Made by a program: the position numbers and the translations under genes. Shown piece after piece: positions 16,696-25,835 of a stretch of 64,000 nucleotides of DNA. Under the pieces are notes generated by a model. It was not told where the DNA came from. It saw only the letters and a list, made by a program, of their open reading frames with translations, and did no database searches. The stretch covers positions 1 to 64,000 of the forward strand of contig NZ_QOIN01000054.1 in assembly GCF_003323715.1 (NCBI RefSeq). The letters run 5' to 3'. Position 1 is the first letter of the stretch. Every line of letters begins with the position of its first letter. This DNA is from Streptomyces diacarni. GTDB taxonomy: Bacteria > Actinomycetota > Actinomycetes > Streptomycetales > Streptomycetaceae.

Positions 16696-17412
16696 CGGAG
16701 AGCCATCCTCAAAGAGCTGCAGCAGGCCCGGCAGGTAGACGTCAACACCCTGGCGGAACGCTTCGCGGTGTCCGGCATGACGATCCGCCGCGACCTGGCC
16801 GAACTCGACCACGCAGGACTACTGGACCGCGTGCACGGCGGCGCCGTCCCCCGCCGGGCCCCCGCCTACGGCTCCCGCTCCTCCACGATGCGGCTTGAGA
16901 AGTCGAGAATCGCGCAGGCCGTGGCCAAGCTCGTCGAGCCAGGCGCTTCCGTGGGGATCGATACCGGCACCACCTGCACCGCCGTTGCCGCGGAACTCGC
17001 CGGCCGGAACGACCTGACCGTGATCACCAACTCCTTCCACGCAGCGTTCGAACTGCGCGACACAAGGAGCCGGGTGCTCGTCCTGGGCGGCCTCATGACG
17101 CCCGAGCTCAGCCTGACCACCTCCACCGCCGCTCAGGAAAAGCCACAGATCCACCTGGACTTGCTGATCCTCGGCTGCGGAGGACTGTCCGTCGACCGCG
17201 GGGTCACCTACTTCGACCCCGCCGAAGTCGAGGTACGCCGCACGCTCCTGGACCTTGCCGACCGCGTGCTTGTCGCCGCCGACCACACCAAGTTCGACCG
17301 CAAGAAGGCGATGGCCCTCGGCGGCCTGTCCATCGTCGACCTCCTTGTCACCGACCAGACGCCTCCCAGCGAACTGCGGCGCGCTTTCACTGAGGTCGTT
17401 GTCGCTTCGTAG
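16696..17412 (+). pseudogene. DeoR-family sugar-phosphate-responsive regulator, 5' end missing
   Basis: The frame contains an almost full DeoR helix-turn-helix (RRAILKELQQARQVDVNTLA, ERFAVSGMTIRRDLAELDHA, with the GLLDRVHGGA end) and the DeoRC sensor domain with GIDTGTT and VLGG, ending VVVAS. In-frame codons run back only to a TAG at 16660, and no ATG, GTG or TTG lies before the HTH. The first few residues and the start codon are therefore lost. The nearest starts (GTG in the HTH, ATG 16768) would give a protein without a complete DNA-binding domain. It faces away from kdgT, which is also 5'-truncated at the same point. Confidence 0.8.
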
Positions 17413-17710
17413 CGATCAAGCCGAAGTCGAGGATGGCGTCTCGGATGCGGAGATCGCCCAGGTGGTGGGGGTCTGTGCCGAGAGCGCGCGGCGTTGGCGG
17501 CGGGTGCGGGAGCAAGACGGTGCTTCGGTCCGGGGAGACGGACAGCCACCGGACGCCCACCCAGGCTGGACGACACCCGGGCCGAGATGGGCCGGGCCGC
17601 GTTGGAGCAAGGTGCCCAGGCCCACGCTTTCGAAGCCGGCCTGTGGGCCCTCGAACGAGTCGGCGCGATCGTCACCCGGGCAGCGGGGGTGGGGTTGTCG
17701 ACGGCGTCAA
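17413..17710 (+). mobile_element. IS630-family transposase N-terminal remnant
   Basis: One frame gives DGVSDAEIAQVVGVCAESAR then RWRRVREQDG. After a shift near 17515-17550 a second frame gives RPPRLDDTRAEMGRAALEQG and AQAHAFEAGLWALERVGAIV. These are the two N-terminal helix-turn-helix regions of IS630/Tc1-type transposases common in Streptomyces. The DDE catalytic part is absent and the sequence ends near the GntR gene. It is an inactive scrap sitting between the DeoR gene and the nicotinate cluster. Confidence 0.65.
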
Positions 17711-17724
17711 GGCGGTCGAATAGA

Positions 17725-18390
17725 TCAGTGGGCGAACCCCAGGCCATGGAGCGCCGCCTCTGCGCCGTGTTCGACGTGCATCCCGGCGATCGCGCGGATG
17801 GCTGTGACGTCGCCGTCGGCCATGTATGCCAGGAGGCGCTGATGTTCGTGGTCGCTCTGGATGAGCCGTTCTTCGACGTGCGCGGCGTTGAGGAACCTCT
17901 CGCAGCTGTTCCAGAGGATGCGTGCCATCCGCTGCAGGGCGGGTGACTCCTCGATGCTCTCGAATACGGCGAAGTGGAAGGCCTGGTGCGCTGTCAGGTA
18001 CTTCTCCCTGTCACGGTCGGAGTGGATGACGTTGCTCAAGGCCTGGTATCGCGTCGACATCAGCTGAGCTGTTGCCTCGGGGCGCTCGGACGCGGCCCGC
18101 TCGGCGGCAGCCACCTCAACCGTCTTCAGCAGCATGAACGAGTCGACGACGTCGAACCGGACGATGTCCGAGACGAACGCGCCCCGTTGGGGGTAGGTGA
18201 CGGCGAGGCCTTCGGCATGGAGTTCGCGCAGGGCCTCCCGCAGCGGTACCCGGCTCACGTCGAGTTGCTCACTGAGTGCGTCGAGCCGCAGGGGTGTCCC
18301 GGGTTTGAGTTCCCCCAGGACGATTTTCCGGCGAAGTGTCTCGGCGACGTAGTCCGTGCGGGTCGCCCGCGTACTCGTGCTTGGTGACAT
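17725..18390 (-). CDS. GntR-family (FCD) transcriptional regulator
   Basis: The N-terminal winged helix (DYVAETLRRKIVLGELKPGT, LRLDALSEQLDVSRVPLREA, LRELHAEGLA) is followed by an all-helical FCD effector domain with the metal-binding pattern D/E...H (LTAHQAFHFAVFES, then SDHEHQRLLAYMADGD and AIAGMHVEH). FCD regulators respond to organic acids. Start ATG 18390 (MSPSTST) is chosen; a GTG at 18420 is also in frame and neither has a good ribosome site. It lies downstream of nicE on the same strand, so it most likely controls the nicotinate operon, although the real target is not shown. Confidence 0.85.
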   Translation of the reverse strand: MSPSTSTRATRTDYVAETLRRKIVLGELKPGTPLRLDALSEQLDVSRVPLREALRELHAEGLAVTYPQRGAFVSDIVRFDVVDSFMLLKTVEVAAAERAASERPEATAQLMSTRYQALSNVIHSDRDREKYLTAHQAFHFAVFESIEESPALQRMARILWNSCERFLNAAHVEERLIQSDHEHQRLLAYMADGDVTAIRAIAGMHVEHGAEAALHGLGFAH

Positions 18391-18528
18391 GAACCGAACC
18401 CTACTCAGTGACGTTTCCACGCGACGGAGCCGTGCATGCAGCGGCGTGGTCGCCGACGGTGGCCGGTACGGGGGTGCCCCGGGCCGCGCCCCGTCTCTAC
18501 GGAGAAGCGCGGCCCGGAGCGGCGCGGA

Positions 18529-19278
18529 TCAGCCGGAGAGCAGAGCTCCGGCGTCGGGGACGCGGGGTTTCAGGCCGAGTTCGGTGAGGATGCGGTGGGT
18601 GGTGGCGGTGGCGGCGGACAGTACCGGCAGGCCGATCTCGTCCTGCACCGGCTGGATCGATGCCAGTGAAGGCATCTGCACGCACGCGGAGAGCACCAGC
18701 GCCTCGGCGCGGGACAGGTCCAGTCTCCTGTGGTGTTTGCGTAGGTCCGCCGGGTCCAGCCGGGCCACGGCGAGGTTGTCAGGCACCCGCAGCGACAGCG
18801 AGTCGACCACCTCGACCCCGGCGTCGGTCAGGTAGGCGACCACGGCCTCGGTGAGCGGCTCCATGTACGGGGTGATGATCGCGACCCGGCGCACGCCGAG
18901 GGCGGCGATGCCGGACAGCAGCGCTCCAGCGCTCGACACCACGGGTGCGTGCGAGCCTTCGGCGCGCAGGACGTTCGTGATGTCTTTCTCGGCGGCGCAG
19001 TGGTACCCGGGTCCCTGGGCCATGATCGCGACCAGGCAGGCGGTGGCGACCACGTCCGGGCGGGCATCGGCCAGCTCCGCCGCGGCCCGCTCGGCCTGGG
19101 CGTTCATCGCCCGCAGCTGCTCGGGGGTCACGTGCTGCATCCGGGCGCGCGCGGCGTGGAACGTGAACCACTCGCCGGGGATCGCGGTCTCTCGCGCCGC
19201 CAGCATCCGCGGCAGCTCGGTCTCCATCGTCAGGTTCGACGACGGGACGATCATCCCCACACGGTGGTCGCGGCTCAT
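18529..19278 (-). CDS. nicE: Maleate cis-trans isomerase (NicE/MaiA)
   Basis: A 249-residue Asp/Glu-racemase-superfamily protein. It begins with VGMIVPSSNLTMETELPRML, typical of maleate isomerase, and has the two catalytic cysteines at Cys81 (VATACLVAIM) and Cys199 (VLSACVQMPSL), matching the Cys pair of Pseudomonas NicE. The enzyme isomerises maleate to fumarate without cofactor, the last step of the lower nicotinate pathway. Its ATG overlaps the nicX stop (ATGA), giving tight coupling. It is followed by the GntR gene after about 110 bases. Confidence 0.9.
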   Translation of the reverse strand: MSRDHRVGMIVPSSNLTMETELPRMLAARETAIPGEWFTFHAARARMQHVTPEQLRAMNAQAERAAAELADARPDVVATACLVAIMAQGPGYHCAAEKDITNVLRAEGSHAPVVSSAGALLSGIAALGVRRVAIITPYMEPLTEAVVAYLTDAGVEVVDSLSLRVPDNLAVARLDPADLRKHHRRLDLSRAEALVLSACVQMPSLASIQPVQDEIGLPVLSAATATTHRILTELGLKPRVPDAGALLSG

Positions 19279-20321
19279 CGGCGGTTCACCGGACGCATCT
19301 CGGGCACGGTCAACTCACCTGCGTCGACGATCAGCTCATCGTCGAGGTAGAGACTGTTGCCGCGCATCGGGATGTCGAAGTGGCATGCGGTGTCGTTCGG
19401 GCCGCCGAGCTCGTTGTTGGGTCCGATCGAGAACATCACGTTGCCGTAGAAGCTGCGCAGCTCCATGCCCATCCCGCCACCGAACTGGGTCAGGCCGTGC
19501 CAGTGCGCGCGCTCGTCCAGCCCCCAGCCGACATGGGACATGCCGTAACCGCGCGGGTCATCGAAGCTCTCGATGTAGGAGCGCAGCAGGTCCGCGTCCA
19601 GTCCCGAGGAGTTGGCGCCGCCGCGGATGTCGCGGATGAAGCCCTTCTCGATCGTGAGTTCCACCGGGGTCTGCACGTAGCTGTTGAACGGGAGCAGCAC
19701 GTCCCCGGGGGCGAGCACGATCTTGCCGTCGACCCCGTCGTCGGCCCCGCCGGTGAACACGAACGCCGCCGGCCAGTGGTCCCATCGGCCCGGGGTGTCG
19801 GTGTAACCGTACTCCGACAGGGTCGGGTACACGCCCAACTGGTAGGTCACATCGGTGCCGTGCGGGCTGGTGATCCGCATAGAGGTGGCGTTGGCCAGCA
19901 GTTCGGCGCCGGTCTCGACGCGTTCCCGCAGCTCGGTTGTCGGCATCAGGCGGGCCAGCAGCTCCGGTGGCTCCACCGCGGTGAGGATCCGCGTGCCCGC
20001 CTCCTGGATCGCGAACTGCTCCGGGGAGAACAGGAGGAACGTGCAGTCCACCACCATGTCGGCGGCCTTGAGCGCGTCCACCGCGAGCGGCAATGCGCCC
20101 AGCCCGGAGTCCCCGACCGCCCACGCGCCCGCTGCGCCGGCCGGCGACGGCAGCCGCATGTGGTAGCCCAGCGCACCGCGTTGCTGGATAGCCCACAGGA
20201 ACGCGTCCGCGTACTCGGCACGCTCGCTGCCCCGGGTCAGCACCACCACCGTCTCGCCCTCGTGCACCCCGGACAGGGTGAGCTGCCGCAGACAAATGTC
20301 GTTGAACAGGTTCTGGTCCAT
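19275..20321 (-). CDS. nicX: 2,5-dihydroxypyridine 5,6-dioxygenase (NicX)
   Basis: A 348-residue protein of the M29 aminopeptidase-like fold used by NicX. ATG 20321 follows an AAGGAG ribosome site. Probable Fe(II) ligands are His263 (GMSHVGWG), His314 and Asp316 (ACHFDIP), in line with the two-His-one-carboxylate set of Pseudomonas putida NicX. The enzyme cleaves the ring of 2,5-dihydroxypyridine with O2 to N-formylmaleamate. It is flanked by nicD and nicE, which take the product onward. The stop of nicD lies five bases before its start, so the two are probably translated together. Confidence 0.9.
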   Translation of the reverse strand: MDQNLFNDICLRQLTLSGVHEGETVVVLTRGSERAEYADAFLWAIQQRGALGYHMRLPSPAGAAGAWAVGDSGLGALPLAVDALKAADMVVDCTFLLFSPEQFAIQEAGTRILTAVEPPELLARLMPTTELRERVETGAELLANATSMRITSPHGTDVTYQLGVYPTLSEYGYTDTPGRWDHWPAAFVFTGGADDGVDGKIVLAPGDVLLPFNSYVQTPVELTIEKGFIRDIRGGANSSGLDADLLRSYIESFDDPRGYGMSHVGWGLDERAHWHGLTQFGGGMGMELRSFYGNVMFSIGPNNELGGPNDTACHFDIPMRGNSLYLDDELIVDAGELTVPEMRPVNRR

Positions 20322-20325
20322 GCGG

Positions 20326-21159
20326 TTACTCCTTGTTCTCGCAGTAGGTGAGCAGGTGAGGAGTGAGGAGGGCGAGGAACTGGTCGAGGTCGTCCCACGG
20401 CACCATGTGCCCGGCACCGGTGACCGGGACGATGGGGATGTCGGGGCGGGCGCGGCGGAGTTCGTCGACGGCGTGGGGCGGGACGACGGGGCTGTCGGCT
20501 CCGTGGACGAGCAGTACGGTGCCGCGGAGTTCGGTCCAGTACTCGAAGAAGTCCTCCGTCTCGAATCCTTCGTGGGTCTCCACGACGGCGGTCGGGTCGC
20601 AGGTGGCGAGGTGCCGCGCGCGCAGTTCGAGCTCGCGGCGGGGCCAGTTGGGGTAGTACCTGGCGACGCCGTCTGCGGTGGTGCCCGCCTGCGCTTCTCG
20701 GAGCTGGTCCAAGAACGCCTGTCGGGTGGTGGGGTACGGCGGCCGGCCGGGACCGGAGGTCGGCGGGTCGACCAGGATCAGGGGGCCGTGGTCGTCGGCG
20801 GCGTGGCGGGCCGCGTAGGCCGCCGCGATCCGGGCGCCCATCGAATGGCCGACGATCACCGGTGCGCGAAGGTCGAGTGCGTCGATGAGTCCGGCGACGT
20901 CGGCGGCGTAGTCGACGAGGCGGTATCCGCCTGACGCTGCCCGGTCGCTGTGCCCACGGCCGCGGATGTCCGGCACGACGACGCGGAACCCGGGTGCGGA
21001 CAGTCGTGTGGCCAGGAAGTCGGCGCAGACGGCCGGGGTGGTGATCCCGGGCAGGATCAGCAGTGCCGGGTGGGTCGGGTCCCCATAGGTCACAACGCTG
21101 TGTCGCAGGCCGTTGGCGTCTATGGTTCGGCGCTGCCCCTGCGGTTCGTCCACGGTCAT
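20326..21159 (-). CDS. nicD: N-formylmaleamate deformylase (NicD)
   Basis: An alpha/beta hydrolase of 277 residues. It has the oxyanion region LPGITTPAVCADFLA, the nucleophile elbow GHSMGAR (Ser106), the acid region LILVDPPTSG and the catalytic His in TGAGHMVPWDD. NicD removes the formyl group of N-formylmaleamate to give maleamate and formate. Assignment as NicD rather than a general hydrolase relies on its place between nicF and nicX. ATG 21159 overlaps the nicF stop (ATGA). Confidence 0.88.
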   Translation of the reverse strand: MTVDEPQGQRRTIDANGLRHSVVTYGDPTHPALLILPGITTPAVCADFLATRLSAPGFRVVVPDIRGRGHSDRAASGGYRLVDYAADVAGLIDALDLRAPVIVGHSMGARIAAAYAARHAADDHGPLILVDPPTSGPGRPPYPTTRQAFLDQLREAQAGTTADGVARYYPNWPRRELELRARHLATCDPTAVVETHEGFETEDFFEYWTELRGTVLLVHGADSPVVPPHAVDELRRARPDIPIVPVTGAGHMVPWDDLDQFLALLTPHLLTYCENKE

Positions 21160-21821
21160 CGGTGGTCGCTTTCTCGGCCGGCAGCGGCCAGGTAGGTCAG
21201 TGCGTCGTCGAGGTCGACGACGTCTGCGTACTTCTGCTGGATGTCGAACAGGTTCGCTTCGTGCGGCCCCTCGTCCCGGTCAGCGACGGCCGCGTGCGGG
21301 ACCAGTACGGGGAAGCCGAGCTGGACGGCGTCGACGACGCTGGCCCGTACGCATCCGCTGGTGGTCGCGCCCGCCACGACGAGGGTGTCGGCGCCGGTGG
21401 AGACGAGGTAGGGCGCGACGCCGGTGCCGAAGAACGCGGACGCGCCGTGCTTCACGAAGACCGGCTCGTGCGGCCGCCGGTCCAGAGCGGAGTCGATCTC
21501 GACGAGGCGGCTGCCGGTGGTGAGTGACGCCATCCCGGTGGCCTTGTCCAGCCAGGTCAGGGAGCGGGCTTCGCCGGGGCCGTAGGCGATGGTGGTGAAG
21601 GCGACGGGCAGGTGCCCGGCACGGACGGTGTCCAGGAGCCTGCGTGTCGCCCGTACCGGGCCGGCCATGTCGGCTCCGGTGGGGTATCCGGGATCGGTGA
21701 ACCCGTAGGTGAAGTCCACGACGAGCAGCGCGGGGCGGCTGCCGCGCCGGACGGTTCCGCCGAATCCGGCCCGGTGGTAGGTCGCCTCGGTGTCGCAGCC
21801 GGTGCGGGGCTCTGCTGTCAT
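21156..21821 (-). CDS. nicF: Maleamate amidohydrolase (NicF)
   Basis: A cysteine hydrolase of the isochorismatase-like superfamily, 221 residues. The catalytic triad is visible as Asp in LLVVDFTYGFTDPGYPTGAD, Lys in EPVFVKHGASAFFGT and Cys in VVAGATTSGCVRASVVDAVQ. NicF hydrolyses maleamate to maleate and ammonia, feeding NicE. Its start overlaps the stop of the transporter gene (TGATG). The extended N-terminus (about 30 residues before the first strand) and the NFxGTxxRG-like stretch fit the N-carbamoylsarcosine/maleamate amidase branch. Confidence 0.9.
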   Translation of the reverse strand: MTAEPRTGCDTEATYHRAGFGGTVRRGSRPALLVVDFTYGFTDPGYPTGADMAGPVRATRRLLDTVRAGHLPVAFTTIAYGPGEARSLTWLDKATGMASLTTGSRLVEIDSALDRRPHEPVFVKHGASAFFGTGVAPYLVSTGADTLVVAGATTSGCVRASVVDAVQLGFPVLVPHAAVADRDEGPHEANLFDIQQKYADVVDLDDALTYLAAAGRESDHR

Positions 21822-23290
21822 CAGGCCACCTCTGTCGCTGTCGCGGTCGTCGATTGAGTGGGGCGTGGAGCGGATCGGCGCACGCCGAAGTAGAGCAGGG
21901 CACTGCCGATGACCAGGGCGGCGTCGAGGTAGATCGCCGCAGACCAGCTGCCGGTCGCGTCTCTGACCACGCCGCTGAACACGGGGCTGGTCAGCGCGCC
22001 GACCTCACCGATCAGGTTCCACATGCCGAACGCCGCTCCACGCTCCTTTGGCCCGACGAGATCGGCCGTCAGTGCCTGGGACATGGGCTGCACCGCGTTC
22101 AGGAACAGTCCGGTGCAGAACATCAGGACGCCCATGACCCACAGCGAGGGCATCTGGGTGAACTGCAGGTAGGCCCCGAAGAGGAGGACGAGGCCGCCCT
22201 GCACGGCCGTCGCCGTGATCAGCAGGTTGCGGCGGCCCATCTTGCGGCGGGACGCTTTGTCCGACAGCCACCCGCCGACCGGGAATCCGATGATGCCCGC
22301 GCCGGCGTTGAAGGCCGCGACCAGCCCTGCGGTCGTCAGCGACGAGTGGGCGGCGGACGACACGATGGCCACCGACCAGTAGCCGAACAGCCAGATGCTC
22401 CACAGGATCGCGATGGCCGCGACGTAGATCAGCGTGGTGTCCCGGTCTTTCAGGGAGACGGCTGTGCCGATCGACCCGCGCCGCCGCATCACGAGCACGA
22501 TGCACGCCGCGAGCACGACCTGGAGGGCGGCCGACGCCCACTCCGGGAGCCCCACGCTGTCGCACAGCCAGAACAGCGCCATGATCAGCACGCAGAACAC
22601 GGCCGAGATCAGCATCAGGTTCCGCAGCGGAGGGCCGGGGCGGATCGGCCCGACGAGCCGACGCATGAACCACCACATGACGACCGCGAAACCCAGGGTG
22701 AATGCTCCGAAGACCAGAAAAGGCATCCGCCAGGCGTGGTCCTTGCCGAGCACGTCGACGCCGAAGTCCAGCAGCGGTACCGCGAAGATGTTGGCCACGG
22801 TGAGCCCGAAGGCGAGGCCCGTGATGGCCACGCCGAGCCCGAGGCTGCGGAACCGCTCCGGGGTGTGCGCCACGATCAGCGCCCGGTCGTTCGAGTAGAA
22901 GGCCCCCTCGCCGAGGCCGGTGATCACCCTGAGCGCGACGAAGGTGATCAGGCCGGTGATCAGGCCGCTGACGATCGTGGCCAGGCCGGCCCACATGAAG
23001 CACACCGAGAGCAGCGTCGCGTGCCCGTACCGGTCTCCCAAGCGCCCGCTGGGCAGCTGGGTCAGCATGTATCCGGCGAAGAACAGGCTGCCGATGAGTC
23101 CGCCCAGCGCGTGCGGATTCTGGGCGGCGCCCATGAAGTCGATGTCGTTGTCGATCATCCACGTCACGACCGGGCCGGTGAGCGCCCGATCGGCGTAGGC
23201 GAACAGCCATCCCCCGAACAGAACGAACCACAGCGTTCTGTACGAAGGCATCCGTCGTGTGTTCCGTACCGTACTCTCGCTCTGCGTCAT
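21821..23290 (-). CDS. MFS transporter of the nicotinate cluster
   Basis: ATG 23290 is preceded by GAGG at a good distance. The product has about 489 residues with twelve predicted helices: YRTLWFVLFGGWLFAYADRA in helix 1, PSGRLGDRYGHATLL in loop 2-3 and GGWLSDKASRRKMGRRNLL in loop 8-9. It resembles anion:cation symporter (ACS/NicT-like) permeases. By context it should import 6-hydroxynicotinate, nicotinate or a related pyridine carboxylate. Specificity is inferred from position only. It overlaps nicF by one base of the stop-start pair. Confidence 0.82.
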   Translation of the reverse strand: MTQSESTVRNTRRMPSYRTLWFVLFGGWLFAYADRALTGPVVTWMIDNDIDFMGAAQNPHALGGLIGSLFFAGYMLTQLPSGRLGDRYGHATLLSVCFMWAGLATIVSGLITGLITFVALRVITGLGEGAFYSNDRALIVAHTPERFRSLGLGVAITGLAFGLTVANIFAVPLLDFGVDVLGKDHAWRMPFLVFGAFTLGFAVVMWWFMRRLVGPIRPGPPLRNLMLISAVFCVLIMALFWLCDSVGLPEWASAALQVVLAACIVLVMRRRGSIGTAVSLKDRDTTLIYVAAIAILWSIWLFGYWSVAIVSSAAHSSLTTAGLVAAFNAGAGIIGFPVGGWLSDKASRRKMGRRNLLITATAVQGGLVLLFGAYLQFTQMPSLWVMGVLMFCTGLFLNAVQPMSQALTADLVGPKERGAAFGMWNLIGEVGALTSPVFSGVVRDATGSWSAAIYLDAALVIGSALLYFGVRRSAPRPTQSTTATATEVA

Positions 23291-23397
23291 TGCAGCCTCG
23301 CATCGGTTCGGGGCGCTCCCGGACGGCTCCAGGTGCCACCATCCGGATCGCCGTGGCGGACGTCCGCCGTCTCGGATCCTGTGGTGTGTGCGCCGGT

Positions 23398-24633
23398 TCA
23401 GACGATGGCGTTCGTACTCCGGCTCGTCCCGGTGTAGATGGAGTCGATGGCGCCGGCCGGTTCGCCGGAGGCTTCGTGCCACCGGCGGTCCCTGGCGGCC
23501 TGGTCCGGCCCCTCGGGCAGGTGGTAGATGTCGCGGCTGGCCTGCGCCTCCTGTTGCACACGGTGCGCGTCGGGGGTCCGGCGCCGGGCGTATCGCTCCA
23601 GTGCCTGGGCCGGCGTGGCGTGCTGCGCGGCTGCGAACTCCTCGGACAGTACGGCCGCGTCCTCGATGGCCTGGGACGCTCCCTGCGAGACGTACGGCAG
23701 CATGGCGTGGCACGCATCGCCGACGAGCGCCACGTTGCCGCGGGTCCACATGGTGTGCGGATCCTGTCTCTGGAGGGTCCAGAGGCCGACGCCCCCGAGG
23801 GCGGGCGTGCCCAGGAGCGTGGTCAGTCGGTCGTCCCAGCCCCGGTACGCGTCGACCATCTCGGCCGTGGAGCTCGGCCGCCGGCCCGCCGACGCGACGT
23901 CGGCGTCTTCGGGAACGACCCCGACGATGTTGATGGCGTCCCCGTGGCGGATGGGGTAGGCGACCAGGTGTTTGTCCTCGCCGAACCAGAAGTGGGCGGC
24001 CTGCTGCTCGGTGAGGAACCCGAGTTCGCCGGTCTCCCGGACTCGGCTGCCGTCGATGAGGGCCCGAAAGCACATGTCTCCGGAGTTGACGACCGGGACG
24101 GTGCAGCCGATCGCCTGCCGGACCAGCGAGTGCACGCCGTCGGCCCCGACCAGGAGGTCGCCCGGGAACCGCGTGCCTGCGCTGGTCACAGCAACCGGGG
24201 CTGTGCCGTCGATGTCCTCGATCGCGGTTACCTGCGCTGCGGTCACCACCTCGACGGGGGTGCCCGCACCGCTCGGGCTGACTACGGCCCGCAGTAGAAG
24301 ATCCAGCAGGTCCGCACGGTGCACCTGGAGGTAGGGGGCGCCGTAACGCCTCTCAGCGAAGGACCCCAGCGTGGTCCTGTTGAGGACACCGCCGTCCCAG
24401 CGCCTCCGGACGATCTCCTGTGTGATGGGTGACAGCGCACGGAGCTCCCGCTCGAGCCCCAGGTCAAACAGCGCCCGGACCGCGTTCGGCCCGAGTTGGA
24501 GGCCGGTTCCGATCTCCTTGATTTCCGGCGCCTGTTCGATCAAGGTCACCGTCAGGCCGGCCTGGCGCAGTGCCAGTGCGGTAGTGGTCCCACCGATCCC
24601 CCCGCCGCAGACGGTTGCCGTGAGTTGCGTCAT
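23398..24633 (-). CDS. nicC: 6-hydroxynicotinate 3-monooxygenase-like flavoprotein (NicC)
   Basis: ATG 24633 follows GGAGAGG. The 411-residue protein has the class A flavin monooxygenase layout: FAD-binding VCGGGIGGTTTALALRQAG at the N-terminus, GADGVHS in the middle (LLVGADGVHSLVRQAIG), and the second FAD motif GDACHAMLPYVSQGASQAIE. NicC decarboxylates and hydroxylates 6-hydroxynicotinate to 2,5-dihydroxypyridine with NADH and O2. Related salicylate-type hydroxylases look similar, and the call rests on the following nicF, nicD, nicX and nicE genes. It is the first gene of the operon, behind a promoter at 24761-24790. Confidence 0.85.
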   Translation of the reverse strand: MTQLTATVCGGGIGGTTTALALRQAGLTVTLIEQAPEIKEIGTGLQLGPNAVRALFDLGLERELRALSPITQEIVRRRWDGGVLNRTTLGSFAERRYGAPYLQVHRADLLDLLLRAVVSPSGAGTPVEVVTAAQVTAIEDIDGTAPVAVTSAGTRFPGDLLVGADGVHSLVRQAIGCTVPVVNSGDMCFRALIDGSRVRETGELGFLTEQQAAHFWFGEDKHLVAYPIRHGDAINIVGVVPEDADVASAGRRPSSTAEMVDAYRGWDDRLTTLLGTPALGGVGLWTLQRQDPHTMWTRGNVALVGDACHAMLPYVSQGASQAIEDAAVLSEEFAAAQHATPAQALERYARRRTPDAHRVQQEAQASRDIYHLPEGPDQAARDRRWHEASGEPAGAIDSIYTGTSRSTNAIV

Positions 24634-24760
24634 GCGCCCTCTCCTTCGCCCTTGATCCCAGAGGTGACGAGGCGGATACCGCATGGGGCGCCCGGACCTC
24701 GGGGGATGACTCGACCGCGGCCGCTCCCGGAGCGACCCACTCACGCTTGAAACGGCTGCC

Positions 24761-24790
24761 AACGTAGGAGACCTGTATACGATTCGTCAA
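24761..24790 (-). promoter_or_regulatory. Probable nicC operon promoter with GTATAC operator in the spacer
   Basis: On the minus strand TTGACG (complement of 24785-24790) and TACGTT (complement of 24761-24766) are separated by 18 bases, a good vegetative -35/-10 pair. The palindrome GTATAC at 24775-24780 sits within the spacer. GTATAC-centred palindromes are common operators for FCD-type GntR repressors, so the GntR encoded at 17725-18390 is the natural candidate. The predicted transcript would begin near 24754, about 120 bases before nicC. Confidence 0.55.
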
Positions 24791-24799
24791 TGCTGGCCG

Positions 24800-25835
24800 C
24801 GCAACCATGATGGAGCCACCGACACCGAACCCCAGGAGCCCGTCTTCAACTATGCGTGCATAGGCGGCTATAAGACCCCATCCGATGCTCCACGAATCAC
24901 CTCCGCGCCGCAGAAGCATCCGATCGGAGCGAGTAGACAGCACCCCACCTCTCCCGCACATTTAATTAAATGAGCTAGCCTGTGAAGCCGTCAGATTTCC
25001 TCTCCGCGGGAGAGGTTCACGCTCGCCGGGCCGGGAGTCCACCAGCACCCGCAGCCATCAGGCACGAGCGAACCTCGCACCGCCGGAGCGACGATCCCCG
25101 CGCCGCCCGGGAGGTGTGGGAGACCGCGTCCTCGCAGCTGCGGGCCGCAAGGGCGGAGAGCGACGGGTAACACGGCACGGGCTGCACGCTCCGGCAGGCT
25201 CGCTGCCGCTCCTCCGGCGCGCCCGGTGCGAACGGCCCTACTTGTCCGTACCGGCATCTACCGCCAGCTGCAACGACCTGCGGTTCGCTCCGCGTGGGCG
25301 GGGCCGGCGGCCTGCTCGTCGACGCACTCGGCGCCGCCGCCTGCCGGACCAGCTGTTCTCCTTTCCCCAAGCAGTCGTGACGGCGGGATGGCCGCTGAGC
25401 GCGATGGAGATTCGGCGTCCGCGCGGGAGCGTGTGTTGCGCGCACCCGGCCAAGGAAGCGTGAAGCGGGCAGGAGGGGGCGCGATGCCACAGGATCGGGC
25501 TGGGCGGATACCGCAGCGGCGGAAGGGTCGCACGGCGGGTGTCGTCATGCTCTGGGCTCTTCCGGTGGTGCTGCCCCTCGCCTCCTCGGCCCTCACGGCT
25601 CTCACCCACCGCCGTACTCGCCGGGGTCGTACGGCGGGCACGACGGCCGGCTGGACGGGCGCCCCGGTGAGGTGGTGAACGAGGGTGGAGAACACCAATC
25701 GTCCCGGCCGCAGCAGGGCGCTCTCTGGGACAGGGTCGCCCTCCTGGCGCGCGACCTGGGCACCTGGACGTCGAGCCGGCCGCCGTCCTGGTCGATGAGC
25801 GCGGTACGGCGTGGATGGTACGTGCGACTCGTCTC
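24800..25835. other. Region without a recognisable gene
   Basis: About 1 kb between the nic promoter and the LacI gene. It includes a short AT-rich spot near 24960 (TTTAATTAAA). Several short frames exist on both strands but none has a family-like sequence together with a ribosome site. A plus-strand piece near 25500-25676 reads RKGRTAGVVMLWALPVVLPL and could encode a small membrane peptide, but support is weak. Confidence 0.5.

Noticed and set aside
15086..16738. 550-codon plus-strand open frame across the RuBisCO-like fragment and kdgT
   Set aside because: Rich in Arg/His/Gln/Asp without a fold-like pattern; the opposite strand carries recognisable KdgT and RuBisCO-like sequences.
21854..23437. 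527-codon plus-strand open frame opposite the nic transporter
   Set aside because: Antisense of a typical 12-helix transporter; charged, repetitive translation with no domain.
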